DNA of 10,457 bases from NCBI GenBank assembly GCA_012728505.1, contig JAAYEY010000128.1, forward strand, positions 1-10,457. The letters run 5' to 3'. Below, in pieces: positions 1 to 6,151 of this stretch (positions are counted from its first letter, which is position 1; each line of letters opens with the position of its first letter). The notes under the pieces are model-generated. The model searched no databases, had not been told where the DNA came from, and was given only the letters and a program-made list of their open reading frames with translations. A program made the position numbers and the translations under genes. The stretch is from Synergistaceae bacterium. GTDB taxonomy: Bacteria > Synergistota > Synergistia > Synergistales > Synergistaceae.

Positions 1-7
1 ACAAAAC

Positions 8-42
8 ACAAGCCTCCGAAAGAATTTACTTCGGGGGCTTGT
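8..42. terminator. Hairpin, probable intrinsic terminator of an off-window gene
   Basis: A 13-bp inverted repeat (8-20 against 30-42, one G-T type mismatch) surrounds a 9-nt loop. On the minus strand the stem is followed by a short T-rich run (the complement of ACAAAAC at 1-7). On the plus strand no T-run follows. It therefore best fits a terminator read on the minus strand, or a bidirectional one whose partner lies outside the window. No gene that it serves is visible here. Confidence 0.55.
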
Positions 43-287
43 GCTAGATAAAAACCGTTAAAATCAACGGATTTAATTTTGATCTCCCACGTACGATCCT
101 CTTTACAACCGTGTTTTCTTCACTCATGGTTTCGCAACCCTTCGATATTCAGGAAAGATTTTGTGTTGAAAGACACTGCTAATTCTCTCAGCCAAAACCA
201 TCTTGTAAAGTAATTCAGGATATGCTAGCCTGTTACGTAAGAATTTCCAATTGTCAGAAAATATTAAAAACCAACAGGAGGGATACT
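43..287 (+). other. Leader region upstream of the five-gene korAB operon
   Basis: There is no convincing gene here. A small inverted repeat (55-59 with 66-70, 6-nt loop) followed by AT-rich sequence is visible but is too weak to call a terminator. An open frame runs in from an ATG at 222, but that ATG has no Shine-Dalgarno and the strong one sits before 288. The operon promoter is expected in this stretch. No -35/-10 pair with good spacing could be picked with confidence. Confidence 0.4.
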
Positions 288-545
288 ATGAATCGTCTGC
301 CAGATTCAGCATTGGTTCTAATTCCAGGCGGGACACTAATCACTGGCACTCCAGAGGAAGGGCGCGCGCTGGCGATGTTGATTGCCCGCCACACTATTCA
401 CAACATCCAGCCGGATCTTGATGTTCTTAAAGAAGGCCGCAAGGTATACGCCTCAAACCCTGACAGTCTCACCGCGGCATGTCAAGTTGTAGCCATCGAA
501 TTTCAGACGATAGCTGCCGCAAACAACTACTGGCGCAAAAGCTAG
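288..545 (+). CDS. Unrecognised 85-aa protein, first gene of the korAB operon
   Basis: The product is a small soluble protein of 85 residues and I do not recognise its family. The start at 288 is chosen because a strong AGGAGGG lies at 276-282, whereas the in-frame ATG at 222 has none. The N-terminus has a hydrophobic strand and a glycine turn (LVLIPGG at residues 10-16) resembling the opening of formylglycine-generating-enzyme (SUMF1) domains, but the rest does not follow that family and is far too short. After that comes a helix-rich stretch, rich in Ala, with one Cys and no signal peptide or membrane segment. It lies 23 bp before the DUF2769 gene and is likely cotranscribed with it. The good ribosome site and operon position argue that it is real; its function is unknown. 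Confidence 0.65.
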   Translation: MNRLPDSALVLIPGGTLITGTPEEGRALAMLIARHTIHNIQPDLDVLKEGRKVYASNPDSLTAACQVVAIEFQTIAAANNYWRKS

Positions 546-568
546 AATACTTCGGAGGTGTAGTTAAA

Positions 569-883
569 ATGGATAAAACTATTGGTACTAAAGTCTCTTT
601 CAGTAGTCATAATGTCGTCAAATGCGTGTGTCCAGAATGTCCCGTGCAGGTGAGGAGCAAGTGTGCTAGCGACAAACTCACAAAGATAAAAGTGTCATTG
701 GCCAAGACGCCTCTGATTAGGGAAGAAATTCCGGGGCTCTACTGTTCGACAGGTGGTGCCACCTGTACCGACCTTGATTTAGAACAGGCCTGCTCCTGTG
801 GGAATTGTCCCGTATTCAGTGAGTGCAGCTTAAGTATGGGAACGCCTGTCGGCTACTATTGCCGCGACGGCTTTGCTAAGTAA
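569..883 (+). CDS. Cysteine-rich DUF2769-type protein
   Basis: This 104-aa protein has eleven cysteines: C19, C21, C24, C32, C59, C66, C75, C77, C80, C86 and C98. The layout (CxCxxCP near the N-terminus, GLYC, then CxCxxCPV and YYCxxG at the end) matches what I know of DUF2769, a family of unknown function found in anaerobic archaea and bacteria. The repeated CxCxxC groups suggest metal or Fe-S binding, which is an inference. The start at 569 follows GGAGGTG at 554-560; the longer frame from 479 would overlap the previous gene by 67 bp and lacks a ribosome site. The gene ends 12 bp before the rubredoxin start. Its place between an unknown small gene and rubredoxin-korAB suggests a redox role. 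It has no signal peptide, so it is cytoplasmic. Confidence 0.8.
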   Translation: MDKTIGTKVSFSSHNVVKCVCPECPVQVRSKCASDKLTKIKVSLAKTPLIREEIPGLYCSTGGATCTDLDLEQACSCGNCPVFSECSLSMGTPVGYYCRDGFAK

Positions 884-895
884 GGGGGTAAAGAT

Positions 896-1057
896 ATGAC
901 AAAGTATATATGCACAGTATGTGGTTACATCTATGATCCCGAAGTAGGAGACGATACGCAGGGAATCAAGCCGGGAACGGCATTCGAGGATATACCTGAT
1001 ACTTGGACGTGTCCTGTGTGCGGTGTCCCGAAAAGCGACTTTGTGAAAGAAGGCTAA
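896..1057 (+). CDS. rub: Rubredoxin
   Basis: This 53-aa protein is a canonical rubredoxin, a one-electron carrier with a single iron bound by four cysteines. The two knuckles are complete: CxxCGY at C6/C9 and CPxCG at C39/C42. The usual Y4, Y11, Y13, P15, G18, P26, G27, F30, W37 and F49 core residues are present, and the length is typical (52-54). The ribosome site GGGGG at 884-888 lies directly after the DUF2769 stop. The gene is short enough to be skipped by length-limited gene callers. It sits 20 bp upstream of korA, so it is likely cotranscribed. It may accept electrons from the oxidoreductase, or act in an oxygen/peroxide-reducing chain. The family call is firm; the partner is an inference. 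Confidence 0.97.
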   Translation: MTKYICTVCGYIYDPEVGDDTQGIKPGTAFEDIPDTWTCPVCGVPKSDFVKEG

Positions 1058-1077
1058 ACAAAGGAGAGAAGGAAGAG

Positions 1078-2751
1078 ATGCGCGATTTTTCTATTTTGAT
1101 AGGTGGAAAAGCCGGTTCCGGAATTGATAAATCCACGCTGATATTGGGTGATCTTCTCAATCAAAGTGGTTATAGAGTCTATATCTACCGAGATTATCCA
1201 TCTCTGATTCGGGGAGGGCATACCTTTTCTATCATTAGGGCTTCGCAAACAAAAATAGCAGCCCACCGAGACAAGATAGATTTTCTTTTGGCTCTAAACA
1301 AAGAAACTCTTGATTTGCATCTAACAAAACTGTCCGGCGACGGCAAAGTCATCTGCGATGTTGAATTACTCAAAGAAGCCGCTCTCCCGGTCCAGACAAT
1401 GACGCTGGGTGTACCGATTGTAAAATTTGTGAAAGAAGAGAATGCCCCTGAAGTCATGCGCAATACCTGTTTGATAGGAGCGTTCGCAAAGGCAATCGGC
1501 ATAAAAATTGAACTATTAGAAAAGATTCTCAAAAAAAACTTCGGAAAAAGTATCGACGTGAATATTAAAATAGCTAAAAAAGGATACGATGCGTCAGTGG
1601 TTATGGAGAGCATTCGGCTTCCCGCACAGGATGCGTTGCCGTTAATCTCTGGCAGTCAGGCTATATGTTTGGGTCTCATTAAAGGTGGACTACAGGTTTA
1701 CGTGAGTTACCCTATGACACCTACTACGCCGCTTCTACACTTTTTTGCAGAACAAGCAAACGATTTTTCATTAAAAGTGATCCATCCGGAAAGTGAACTT
1801 GGAGTAATCTTAATGGCTCTCGGTTTTGCCTATGCAGGACAAAAGACGGCGGTGGGCACGTCCGGGGGTGGTTTTTGCCTGATGACAGAGAGTCTGAGTC
1901 TCTCCGGAATGAGCGAGGTGCCGGCAGTGATTGTCCTAGGACAAAGACCGGGACCCAGCACCGGTCTGCCGACTTATTCCAGCCAAAGCGATTTGAATTT
2001 CGCCTTATATGCAGGACAGGGAGAATTCGTGCGTTTTGTTGTGGCGCCCGGCGATCTGGAGGAAGCTTATTATTGGTCTGCCTGTGCGTTAAATCTGGCC
2101 TGGAAATACCAGATTCCGTCAATTATTCTTACGGATAAGAATCTCAATGAAGGCATTGGTAATTTCGATGTAAATGAAACCGGAGAGATAAAAGAAGACA
2201 ACCCATACCTTTGGGACGGGACGACCGATTACCATCGGTATGCGGATAGCAAAACCGGTATCTCTCCGATGGCCTTTGTCCCCGAGAAGAATGCCGTAAT
2301 CAAAGTGAGTGGTTATGAGCATGATGAACTCGGCATAACAACTGAAGATGCCGCCGTCACGAAAAAAATGCAGGATAAACGTCTGCGCAAGGAAAAATAT
2401 TTAATCGAGGAATTGAAGAGTTTCCCGACCGTAAAAACTTACGGAGATGATAAGCAGACAACGGCATTACTCTGTTGGGGTTCCAACAAAGGCGTCTGCG
2501 TTGAACTGGCGCAGACGTTGGGATTAAAAGTGATACAACCCCTTGTGCTTTCACCCTTTCCGGAACATGCTTTTAAAGAAGCAATGAGAGGAATAAAAAA
2601 GCTGATTGCAGTAGAGGATAATGCGACCGGGCAATTAGCGCGGCTGGTCAAGATTTATGGGATAGCTGTGGATGACACAATCTTAAAGTATGACGGACGG
2701 CCGTTCACTTTGGATGAACTAGAAGAAAAGGTGAAGGAGAAGATATCATGA
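1078..2751 (+). CDS. korA: 2-oxoacid:ferredoxin oxidoreductase subunit alpha (fused gamma-alpha)
   Basis: This 557-aa subunit belongs to a CoA-dependent 2-oxoacid:ferredoxin oxidoreductase, which decarboxylates a 2-oxoacid oxidatively to acyl-CoA and reduces ferredoxin. Residues 1 to about 185 are the gamma domain (GGKAGSGI at 9-16, then an RGGH motif). From about 205 onward is the alpha pyrimidine-binding domain, with YPMTPTTP at 211-218, TSGGGF at 261-266 and GPSTGLPT at 292-299. The C-terminal third is the domain II-like region. The start at 1078 has AAGGAG at 1061-1066. An in-frame ATG at 1003 lies inside the rubredoxin gene and its extra 25 residues do not fit the family. The stop overlaps korB by 4 bp, implying translational coupling. 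No ferredoxin-type delta subunit is encoded nearby. The substrate (2-oxoglutarate, branched or aromatic 2-oxoacid) cannot be set from sequence alone. Confidence 0.93.
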   Translation: MRDFSILIGGKAGSGIDKSTLILGDLLNQSGYRVYIYRDYPSLIRGGHTFSIIRASQTKIAAHRDKIDFLLALNKETLDLHLTKLSGDGKVICDVELLKEAALPVQTMTLGVPIVKFVKEENAPEVMRNTCLIGAFAKAIGIKIELLEKILKKNFGKSIDVNIKIAKKGYDASVVMESIRLPAQDALPLISGSQAICLGLIKGGLQVYVSYPMTPTTPLLHFFAEQANDFSLKVIHPESELGVILMALGFAYAGQKTAVGTSGGGFCLMTESLSLSGMSEVPAVIVLGQRPGPSTGLPTYSSQSDLNFALYAGQGEFVRFVVAPGDLEEAYYWSACALNLAWKYQIPSIILTDKNLNEGIGNFDVNETGEIKEDNPYLWDGTTDYHRYADSKTGISPMAFVPEKNAVIKVSGYEHDELGITTEDAAVTKKMQDKRLRKEKYLIEELKSFPTVKTYGDDKQTTALLCWGSNKGVCVELAQTLGLKVIQPLVLSPFPEHAFKEAMRGIKKLIAVEDNATGQLARLVKIYGIAVDDTILKYDGRPFTLDELEEKVKEKIS

Positions 2752-3599
2752 GTCAGAACAATCTGAACACGTCAGCCCCAAACACCTGGTGTCCCGGATG
2801 CGGTAATTTCGCGATATTAAATGGGATTAAAAAAGTCTTGAACGAGCTAAGTGAAGAAGTCTGTCCTCTGGAAAAATTTGTTCTTGTATCGGGTATTGGT
2901 TGTCATGGCAAAATCGTGGATTATGTGAATGTAAACAGTTTCTATTCCATTCACGGTAGATCCGTGCCTGTTGCAGAGGGAATAAAAATGGCCAATTCTG
3001 GATTGAAGGTTATTTGCTTCGCCGGTGACGGCGACGCTTATGGAGAAGGGCTTGAACACTTAATCTTTGCCGCCAAAAGGAATGTTGATATTACCGTTAT
3101 TATCCATAACAACCGACTTTACAGCTTGACTGCTTTTCAATACAGCCCCACATCGCCGTTAGGATTCAAGGGCCGTTCCACCCCTAACGGTACCATAGAA
3201 CCACCCCTTAATCCCCTGGAACTTATGCTGGCAAGCCAAGCAACTTATTTGGCACGGGGCAGCTCTTTAAAGTTAGACCTTTTAATGCGTTTATTCAGAG
3301 AGGCAATCATGCACAAAGGTTTTGCATTGGTGGATGTGCTTCAGGTGTGTGTGACCTTTAATAACCTTTATGAATATTATTCCAAGCATGTTTATGAATT
3401 AGAAAACCATGATCCTGGGAATTTTCAGGCCGCGTTTAATGCTATCCGAGAATGGGACTATAATTCCGACGCGCGTATCCCCCTCGGAGTTTTTTACCAG
3501 AAGGAAGCTCCGACATTCGAAGACAAAATGATGTCTTTTCCTGCGGATATTGAAAGTAAAGACAGCAAAATAAAGGAATTTTTGAGTAAACGAATGTAA
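2748..3599 (+). CDS. korB: 2-oxoacid:ferredoxin oxidoreductase subunit beta
   Basis: This 283-aa subunit binds thiamine pyrophosphate and one 4Fe-4S cluster and pairs with KorA. Candidate cluster ligands are C15 and C18 (WCPGCGN), C52 (GIGCHG) and C201 (DVLQVCVTFN). The TPP/Mg motif starts at GDGD 93-96 and ends at N121-N122. The following loop reads RLYSLTAFQYSPTS, where relatives usually have GLT and then a small residue or G before Q; here S126 and F130 replace expected glycines. It starts on ATGA overlapping the korA stop, with AAGGAG at 2734-2739. The length is normal for two-subunit KorB proteins. It lacks the extra ferredoxin domain found in single-chain PFOR, so an external acceptor is needed. 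After its stop comes 146 bp without a gene. Confidence 0.93.
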   Translation: MSQNNLNTSAPNTWCPGCGNFAILNGIKKVLNELSEEVCPLEKFVLVSGIGCHGKIVDYVNVNSFYSIHGRSVPVAEGIKMANSGLKVICFAGDGDAYGEGLEHLIFAAKRNVDITVIIHNNRLYSLTAFQYSPTSPLGFKGRSTPNGTIEPPLNPLELMLASQATYLARGSSLKLDLLMRLFREAIMHKGFALVDVLQVCVTFNNLYEYYSKHVYELENHDPGNFQAAFNAIREWDYNSDARIPLGVFYQKEAPTFEDKMMSFPADIESKDSKIKEFLSKRM

Positions 3600-3745
3600 A
3601 TGTTTGATTGAGGCAACCCGATTACCCAAGCAGAGAGGTCTCGATTCTGTTGAAATATGTATCATGTGGTGGTGGCCGCTAGAATACAACGATTTTAATA
3701 AGAGTGTTATCCCATCTCCAAAATACAGTCAAAGGAGGCTATACT
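3600..3745 (+). other. Intergenic gap between korB and the hemerythrin-like gene
   Basis: No gene, RNA or clear terminator is visible. TAGAAT at 3680-3685 could be a -10 box for the next operon, but no matching -35 stands at 16-18 bp. The gap length suggests a separate promoter for the downstream genes, which is an inference. Confidence 0.3.
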
Positions 3746-4189
3746 ATGAAATTTGAGATTCCTAAACCATTAAAGGTCGAACACGAGGAGCTCCATACTG
3801 AACTTACTGAAGTAATAAAAGCAGGAGGGGCAATAGGAGAAGCTGGTAAGGAGGTAGCGAGAGTATTACATTCTCATTTTCTAAAGGAAGAAGAATATGC
3901 ACTCCCCCCTCTTGGATTATTATCGGTATTAGCCCAGGGACAAATCACACCAGAAATGATAGAAGTCCTGAAAATGACCGACAGATTAAAGGCTGAACTT
4001 CCTGAGATGTTAAAAGAACACAGAGTTATCGTTGAAGCCCTCGCGGCTCTCACGGATGCGGCAAAGAAAGAAAATAAGTTGAAATTTGTACACTTTGCCG
4101 AAAAACTTACTTTACACGCTAAAACAGAAGAAGAGGTATTGTATCCTGCCGCTTTGTTGGTCGGTGAATACATTAAAATGAAGATTTAA
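3746..4189 (+). CDS. Hemerythrin-like HHE cation-binding protein
   Basis: This 147-aa, all-helical cytoplasmic protein has the spaced His/Glu pattern of the hemerythrin HHE family, whose members carry a non-haem di-iron centre that binds or senses oxygen, NO or iron. Candidate ligands are H13, H42 or H44 with E48/E49 in the first half, and H92, H124 and E128/E129 (LHAKTEEEVLYP) in the second half. The start at 3746 is fixed by a strong AAAGGAGG at 3731-3738; the frame opening at 3704 lacks one. The DNA glycosylase gene begins 32 bp after its stop, so they probably share a transcript. A role in oxygen or nitrosative stress defence in an anaerobe fits the neighbours but is an inference. No regulatory or methyl-accepting domain is attached. 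Confidence 0.85.
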   Translation: MKFEIPKPLKVEHEELHTELTEVIKAGGAIGEAGKEVARVLHSHFLKEEEYALPPLGLLSVLAQGQITPEMIEVLKMTDRLKAELPEMLKEHRVIVEALAALTDAAKKENKLKFVHFAEKLTLHAKTEEEVLYPAALLVGEYIKMKI

Positions 4190-4221
4190 CGATTCATTAT
4201 GTGCTTTGAAAGGACGTTAAA

Positions 4222-5196
4222 ATGATGCCTTCTTTTAGTTTTGAAATGGAAGCTGTTCCTCCTTTCAGGCTCGATTTCAGTGTCTGGGCCCTCAGACGTA
4301 GGCCCTATAATATCATTGACCGTTGGGATGGAGAGACATACAGACGTGTGCTCGTGATTCAAGATATTCCTTTGGAAATCGCTGTCTTCCAACCTGACAA
4401 ATCCGATACAACGCTGCAAGTCTCTGTCAGTGGGGCTGATCCGACAGATAAGCTGAAATCAACTATTGTAGGCGTCATTGAAACAATGCTGGGAACAAGA
4501 AGAGATTGCACCGGTTTTTACAAAATCGCTTCAAGGGGCGACAACCTTTATTCTCTTTCGAATAGGTTTAAAGGCCTCAAACCACCCCGATTTCCAACAG
4601 TCTTTGAGGCTCTCGTAAATGGTATTGCTTGCCAGCAGTTATCCATAGAATTCGGCATTACTCTGCTCAACAGGCTGACAAAGGCGGTTGGGAAGTCCTT
4701 GACGCTCGAGTCCGGCATTGTTTATGCATTTCCGAGTCCTCATGAAGTAAGTCTGTTAACAGACGAAGACCTCCGTGGTATGAGTTTCAGTAAACAGAAA
4801 GCTCGTGCCCTGTTTGAGCTTGCAAGGACAATGATTGATAGTGGGCTAGGGATTGAGGATTCCGCCGAACTTAGCAACGAAAAGGTATCTGAAAAGCTCC
4901 AAGAGTTAAGAGGTGTGGGTAGATGGACAGCTGAGTATGTGATGCTAAGAGGTTTGACACGCCTTGATGTCTTCCCCGGAGATGACGTGGGTGCTCAAAA
5001 AAGTCTTCAGAACTGGCTTGATCTCCCGACACGCCCTTCCTATGATGAGGTAAACCAGGCTATGAAGCCATGGTATCCATATGCCGGCTTTATCTATTTT
5101 CACTTCCTCCTCGCAGGTCTTGCCGATAAGGGGCATGTGGCTGATGCGTATTCCGCAACAAAAAATGGTGTACCGAAAAGACCTCAGAAGCTCTGA
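4222..5196 (+). CDS. AlkA-type DNA-3-methyladenine glycosylase (HhH-GPD)
   Basis: This 324-aa protein of the HhH-GPD superfamily excises alkylated bases such as 3-methyladenine in base-excision repair. An N-terminal AlkA-N-like beta domain spans about residues 1-110. The helical domain follows, including the ACQQLS segment common in AlkA relatives. The helix-hairpin-helix is LRGVGRWTAEY (R230 to Y239), and the catalytic aspartate is most likely D255 in FPGDDVG. No C-terminal Cys cluster is present, so it is not an Fe-S endonuclease III. Two adjacent ATGs (4222 and 4225) are possible starts; AAAGGA at 4209-4214 favours either by a few bases. It lies between the hemerythrin-like and DUF488 genes in one apparent operon. 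The family is firm; exact base preference is unknown. Confidence 0.92.
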   Translation: MMPSFSFEMEAVPPFRLDFSVWALRRRPYNIIDRWDGETYRRVLVIQDIPLEIAVFQPDKSDTTLQVSVSGADPTDKLKSTIVGVIETMLGTRRDCTGFYKIASRGDNLYSLSNRFKGLKPPRFPTVFEALVNGIACQQLSIEFGITLLNRLTKAVGKSLTLESGIVYAFPSPHEVSLLTDEDLRGMSFSKQKARALFELARTMIDSGLGIEDSAELSNEKVSEKLQELRGVGRWTAEYVMLRGLTRLDVFPGDDVGAQKSLQNWLDLPTRPSYDEVNQAMKPWYPYAGFIYFHFLLAGLADKGHVADAYSATKNGVPKRPQKL

Positions 5197-5202
5197 TATC
5201 CG

Positions 5203-5742
5203 ATGGAAAAAGAAACTCCACACCAAATATTCACGATGGGACACTCAACACGTCCACTAGATTTGTTTATTTCCATCCTTAAATCGTATGGTATAAACCT
5301 TGTCGTCGATATCCGGAGCATACCGCGGTCGTGGCATAATCCTCAATTTAACAAAGAAACACTGCCGGATGCTCTTGCGCTCCATGGAATAGAATACATT
5401 CATATGGCTGGGCTAGGAGGCCTGAGAAAGTCCCACCCGGACTCTTTGAATCAGGGTTGGCATAATGCCTCTTTCAGAAGTTATGCGGACTACATGCAGA
5501 CCGATGAATTCAAGTCAAGTTTAGAAAAACTTGTCGAAATGAGTGCCAAAAATAATCTGGTTATTATGTGTGCTGAAACCCTTCCCTGGCGGTGCCACAG
5601 ATCTCTGGTTGCTGATGCTCTTTTGGTAAGAGGAATTAAGGTGCAGGACATTTTCAAAGAAGGAGTATCCAAGGAGCACAAACTCACGCCATTCGCACAA
5701 GTACGCGGGGTGGAGATTACTTATCCGGCGAGTGTGGAGTAA
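5203..5742 (+). CDS. DUF488 family protein
   Basis: This 179-aa cytoplasmic protein is of the DUF488 family. Family hallmarks are TMGHSTR near the N-terminus (residues 11-17), VVDIRSIPRS followed by PQF, GIEYIHMAGLGGLR in the middle, and the MCAETxxxxCHR signature where Cys, Glu, Cys, His and Arg cluster. Its biochemical role is not established; the conserved Cys/His/Arg set suggests an enzymatic or nucleic-acid related function. It starts 6 bp after the glycosylase stop with no clear Shine-Dalgarno of its own, so translation is probably coupled. DUF488 genes are often seen beside DNA repair genes, which supports a link with the upstream AlkA-like enzyme. The operon ends at the hairpin at 5791-5826. 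Confidence 0.88.
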   Translation: MEKETPHQIFTMGHSTRPLDLFISILKSYGINLVVDIRSIPRSWHNPQFNKETLPDALALHGIEYIHMAGLGGLRKSHPDSLNQGWHNASFRSYADYMQTDEFKSSLEKLVEMSAKNNLVIMCAETLPWRCHRSLVADALLVRGIKVQDIFKEGVSKEHKLTPFAQVRGVEITYPASVE

Positions 5743-5790
5743 TCTTAGAACGACTGTTTTTGAAAGTTTTACGAACTACAGTGGAGTAAA

Positions 5791-5826
5791 AAAGGCAACT
5801 CGCAGAATAAACTGCGAGTTGCCTTT
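5791..5826. terminator. Bidirectional intrinsic terminator between DUF488 and tRNA-Asn
   Basis: A perfect 15-bp stem (5791-5805 with 5812-5826) has a 6-nt AATAAA loop. Read on the minus strand it is followed by six T (complement of A5788-A5793), which is the classic end of the tRNA-Asn transcript 8 bp away. Read on the plus strand a shorter T-rich tail (TTTAGTTGTTT) follows, so it can also end the glycosylase/DUF488 operon. Confidence 0.93.
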
Positions 5827-5833
5827 AGTTGTT

Positions 5834-5909
5834 TGGCTCCTCGACGAGGACTCGAACCTCGAACCTAGTGGTTAACAGCCACCCGCGCTGCCGATTGCGC
5901 CATCGAGGA
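5834..5909 (-). tRNA. tRNA-Asn (anticodon GTT)
   Basis: The 76-nt minus-strand sequence folds into a full cloverleaf. It has a 7-bp acceptor stem (TCCTCGA with TCGAGGA), T8-G9, a 4-bp D stem (GCGC/GCGC), an anticodon stem GGTGG with CCACT (the last pair being G-T), and the anticodon loop CTGTTAA reading GTT. The T arm is CGAGG/CCTCG with loop TTCGAGT. The discriminator is G and the 3' CCA is encoded at 5836-5834. It stands alone, between two plus-strand operons, with its own promoter and terminator. No duplicated 3' end or integrase was seen, so there is no sign that it is a used attachment site. Confidence 0.97.
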
Positions 5910-5944
5910 ATAGCACGCGAGAATCTAGAATCTCGACGGAGAAT

Positions 5945-5972
5945 ATTATAGCACCGATAAAATTTTTGACAA
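5945..5972 (-). promoter_or_regulatory. Sigma-70-type promoter of tRNA-Asn
   Basis: On the minus strand TTGTCA (5972-5967) and a perfect TATAAT (5950-5945) are separated by 16 bp. They lie 35 bp upstream of the tRNA 5' end, a usual distance for a short processed leader. Confidence 0.85.
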
Positions 5973-6022
5973 CCACTTTCTGGAATTTCACTAAACACTA
6001 GGTCCCTGTATTCTCAGATTTA

Positions 6023-6056
6023 CGCCAAGATAGCCATGGAATTTCTCTATCTGGCG
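6023..6056. repeat. Inverted repeat upstream of the hydantoinase gene
   Basis: CGCCAAGATAG (6023-6033) pairs with CTATCTGGCG (6047-6056) as a 10-bp stem with one bulged A and a 13-nt loop. It lies about 95 bp before the gene start. No T-run follows on either strand, so it is more likely an operator or an RNA leader hairpin than a terminator. It did not match a riboswitch that I know. Confidence 0.4.
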
Positions 6057-6104
6057 GGAGGAACAGCCTCTAACTTTCAAATAACCGTTACAGGTTTTTA
6101 GATA

Positions 6105-6110
6105 TATACT
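6105..6110 (+). promoter_or_regulatory. Possible -10 box of the hydantoinase gene
   Basis: TATACT lies 41 bp upstream of the start codon. The hexamer expected at -35 (around 6082-6087, TAACCG) is poor. A short dyad AACC-6-GGTT (6083-6096) occupies that position, which would suit a promoter that depends on an activator. Weak call. Confidence 0.25.
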
Positions 6111-6151
6111 TTGTATGTGGGTCATCAGAAAGGCGAACGGAGGGCTTGTTT

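Noticed and set aside
222-287. N-terminal extension of the 85-aa protein from the ATG at 222
   Set aside because: No Shine-Dalgarno before 222, whereas AGGAGGG is well placed before the in-frame ATG at 288.
288-350. Formylglycine-generating enzyme
   Set aside because: Only the first strand and turn look alike; the catalytic domain and its cysteines are missing.
479-568. Longer DUF2769 protein starting inside the previous gene
   Set aside because: It overlaps the 85-aa gene, lacks a ribosome site, and the extra residues are unlike the family; GGAGGTG precedes 569.
1003-1077. KorA extension with CxxC-like residues from 1003
   Set aside because: It is the rubredoxin gene read in another frame; the KorA gamma domain begins properly at 1078 behind AAGGAG.
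1194-1613. Minus-strand open frame of 139 codons
   Set aside because: Lies fully inside korA, with no family features or ribosome site; a shadow of the real gene.
3874-4419. Minus-strand open frames opposite the hemerythrin-like and glycosylase genes
   Set aside because: Low-complexity Ser-rich or mixed translations with no recognisable domain, opposite well-supported genes.
5834-5909. tRNA-Asn as a mobile-element attachment site
   Set aside because: No integrase, no direct repeat of the tRNA 3' end and no phage or plasmid genes in the window.
6023-6056. Riboswitch ahead of the hydantoinase gene
   Set aside because: A single bulged hairpin without the conserved cores of purine, preQ1, guanidine, fluoride or glycine riboswitches that I could compare by eye.
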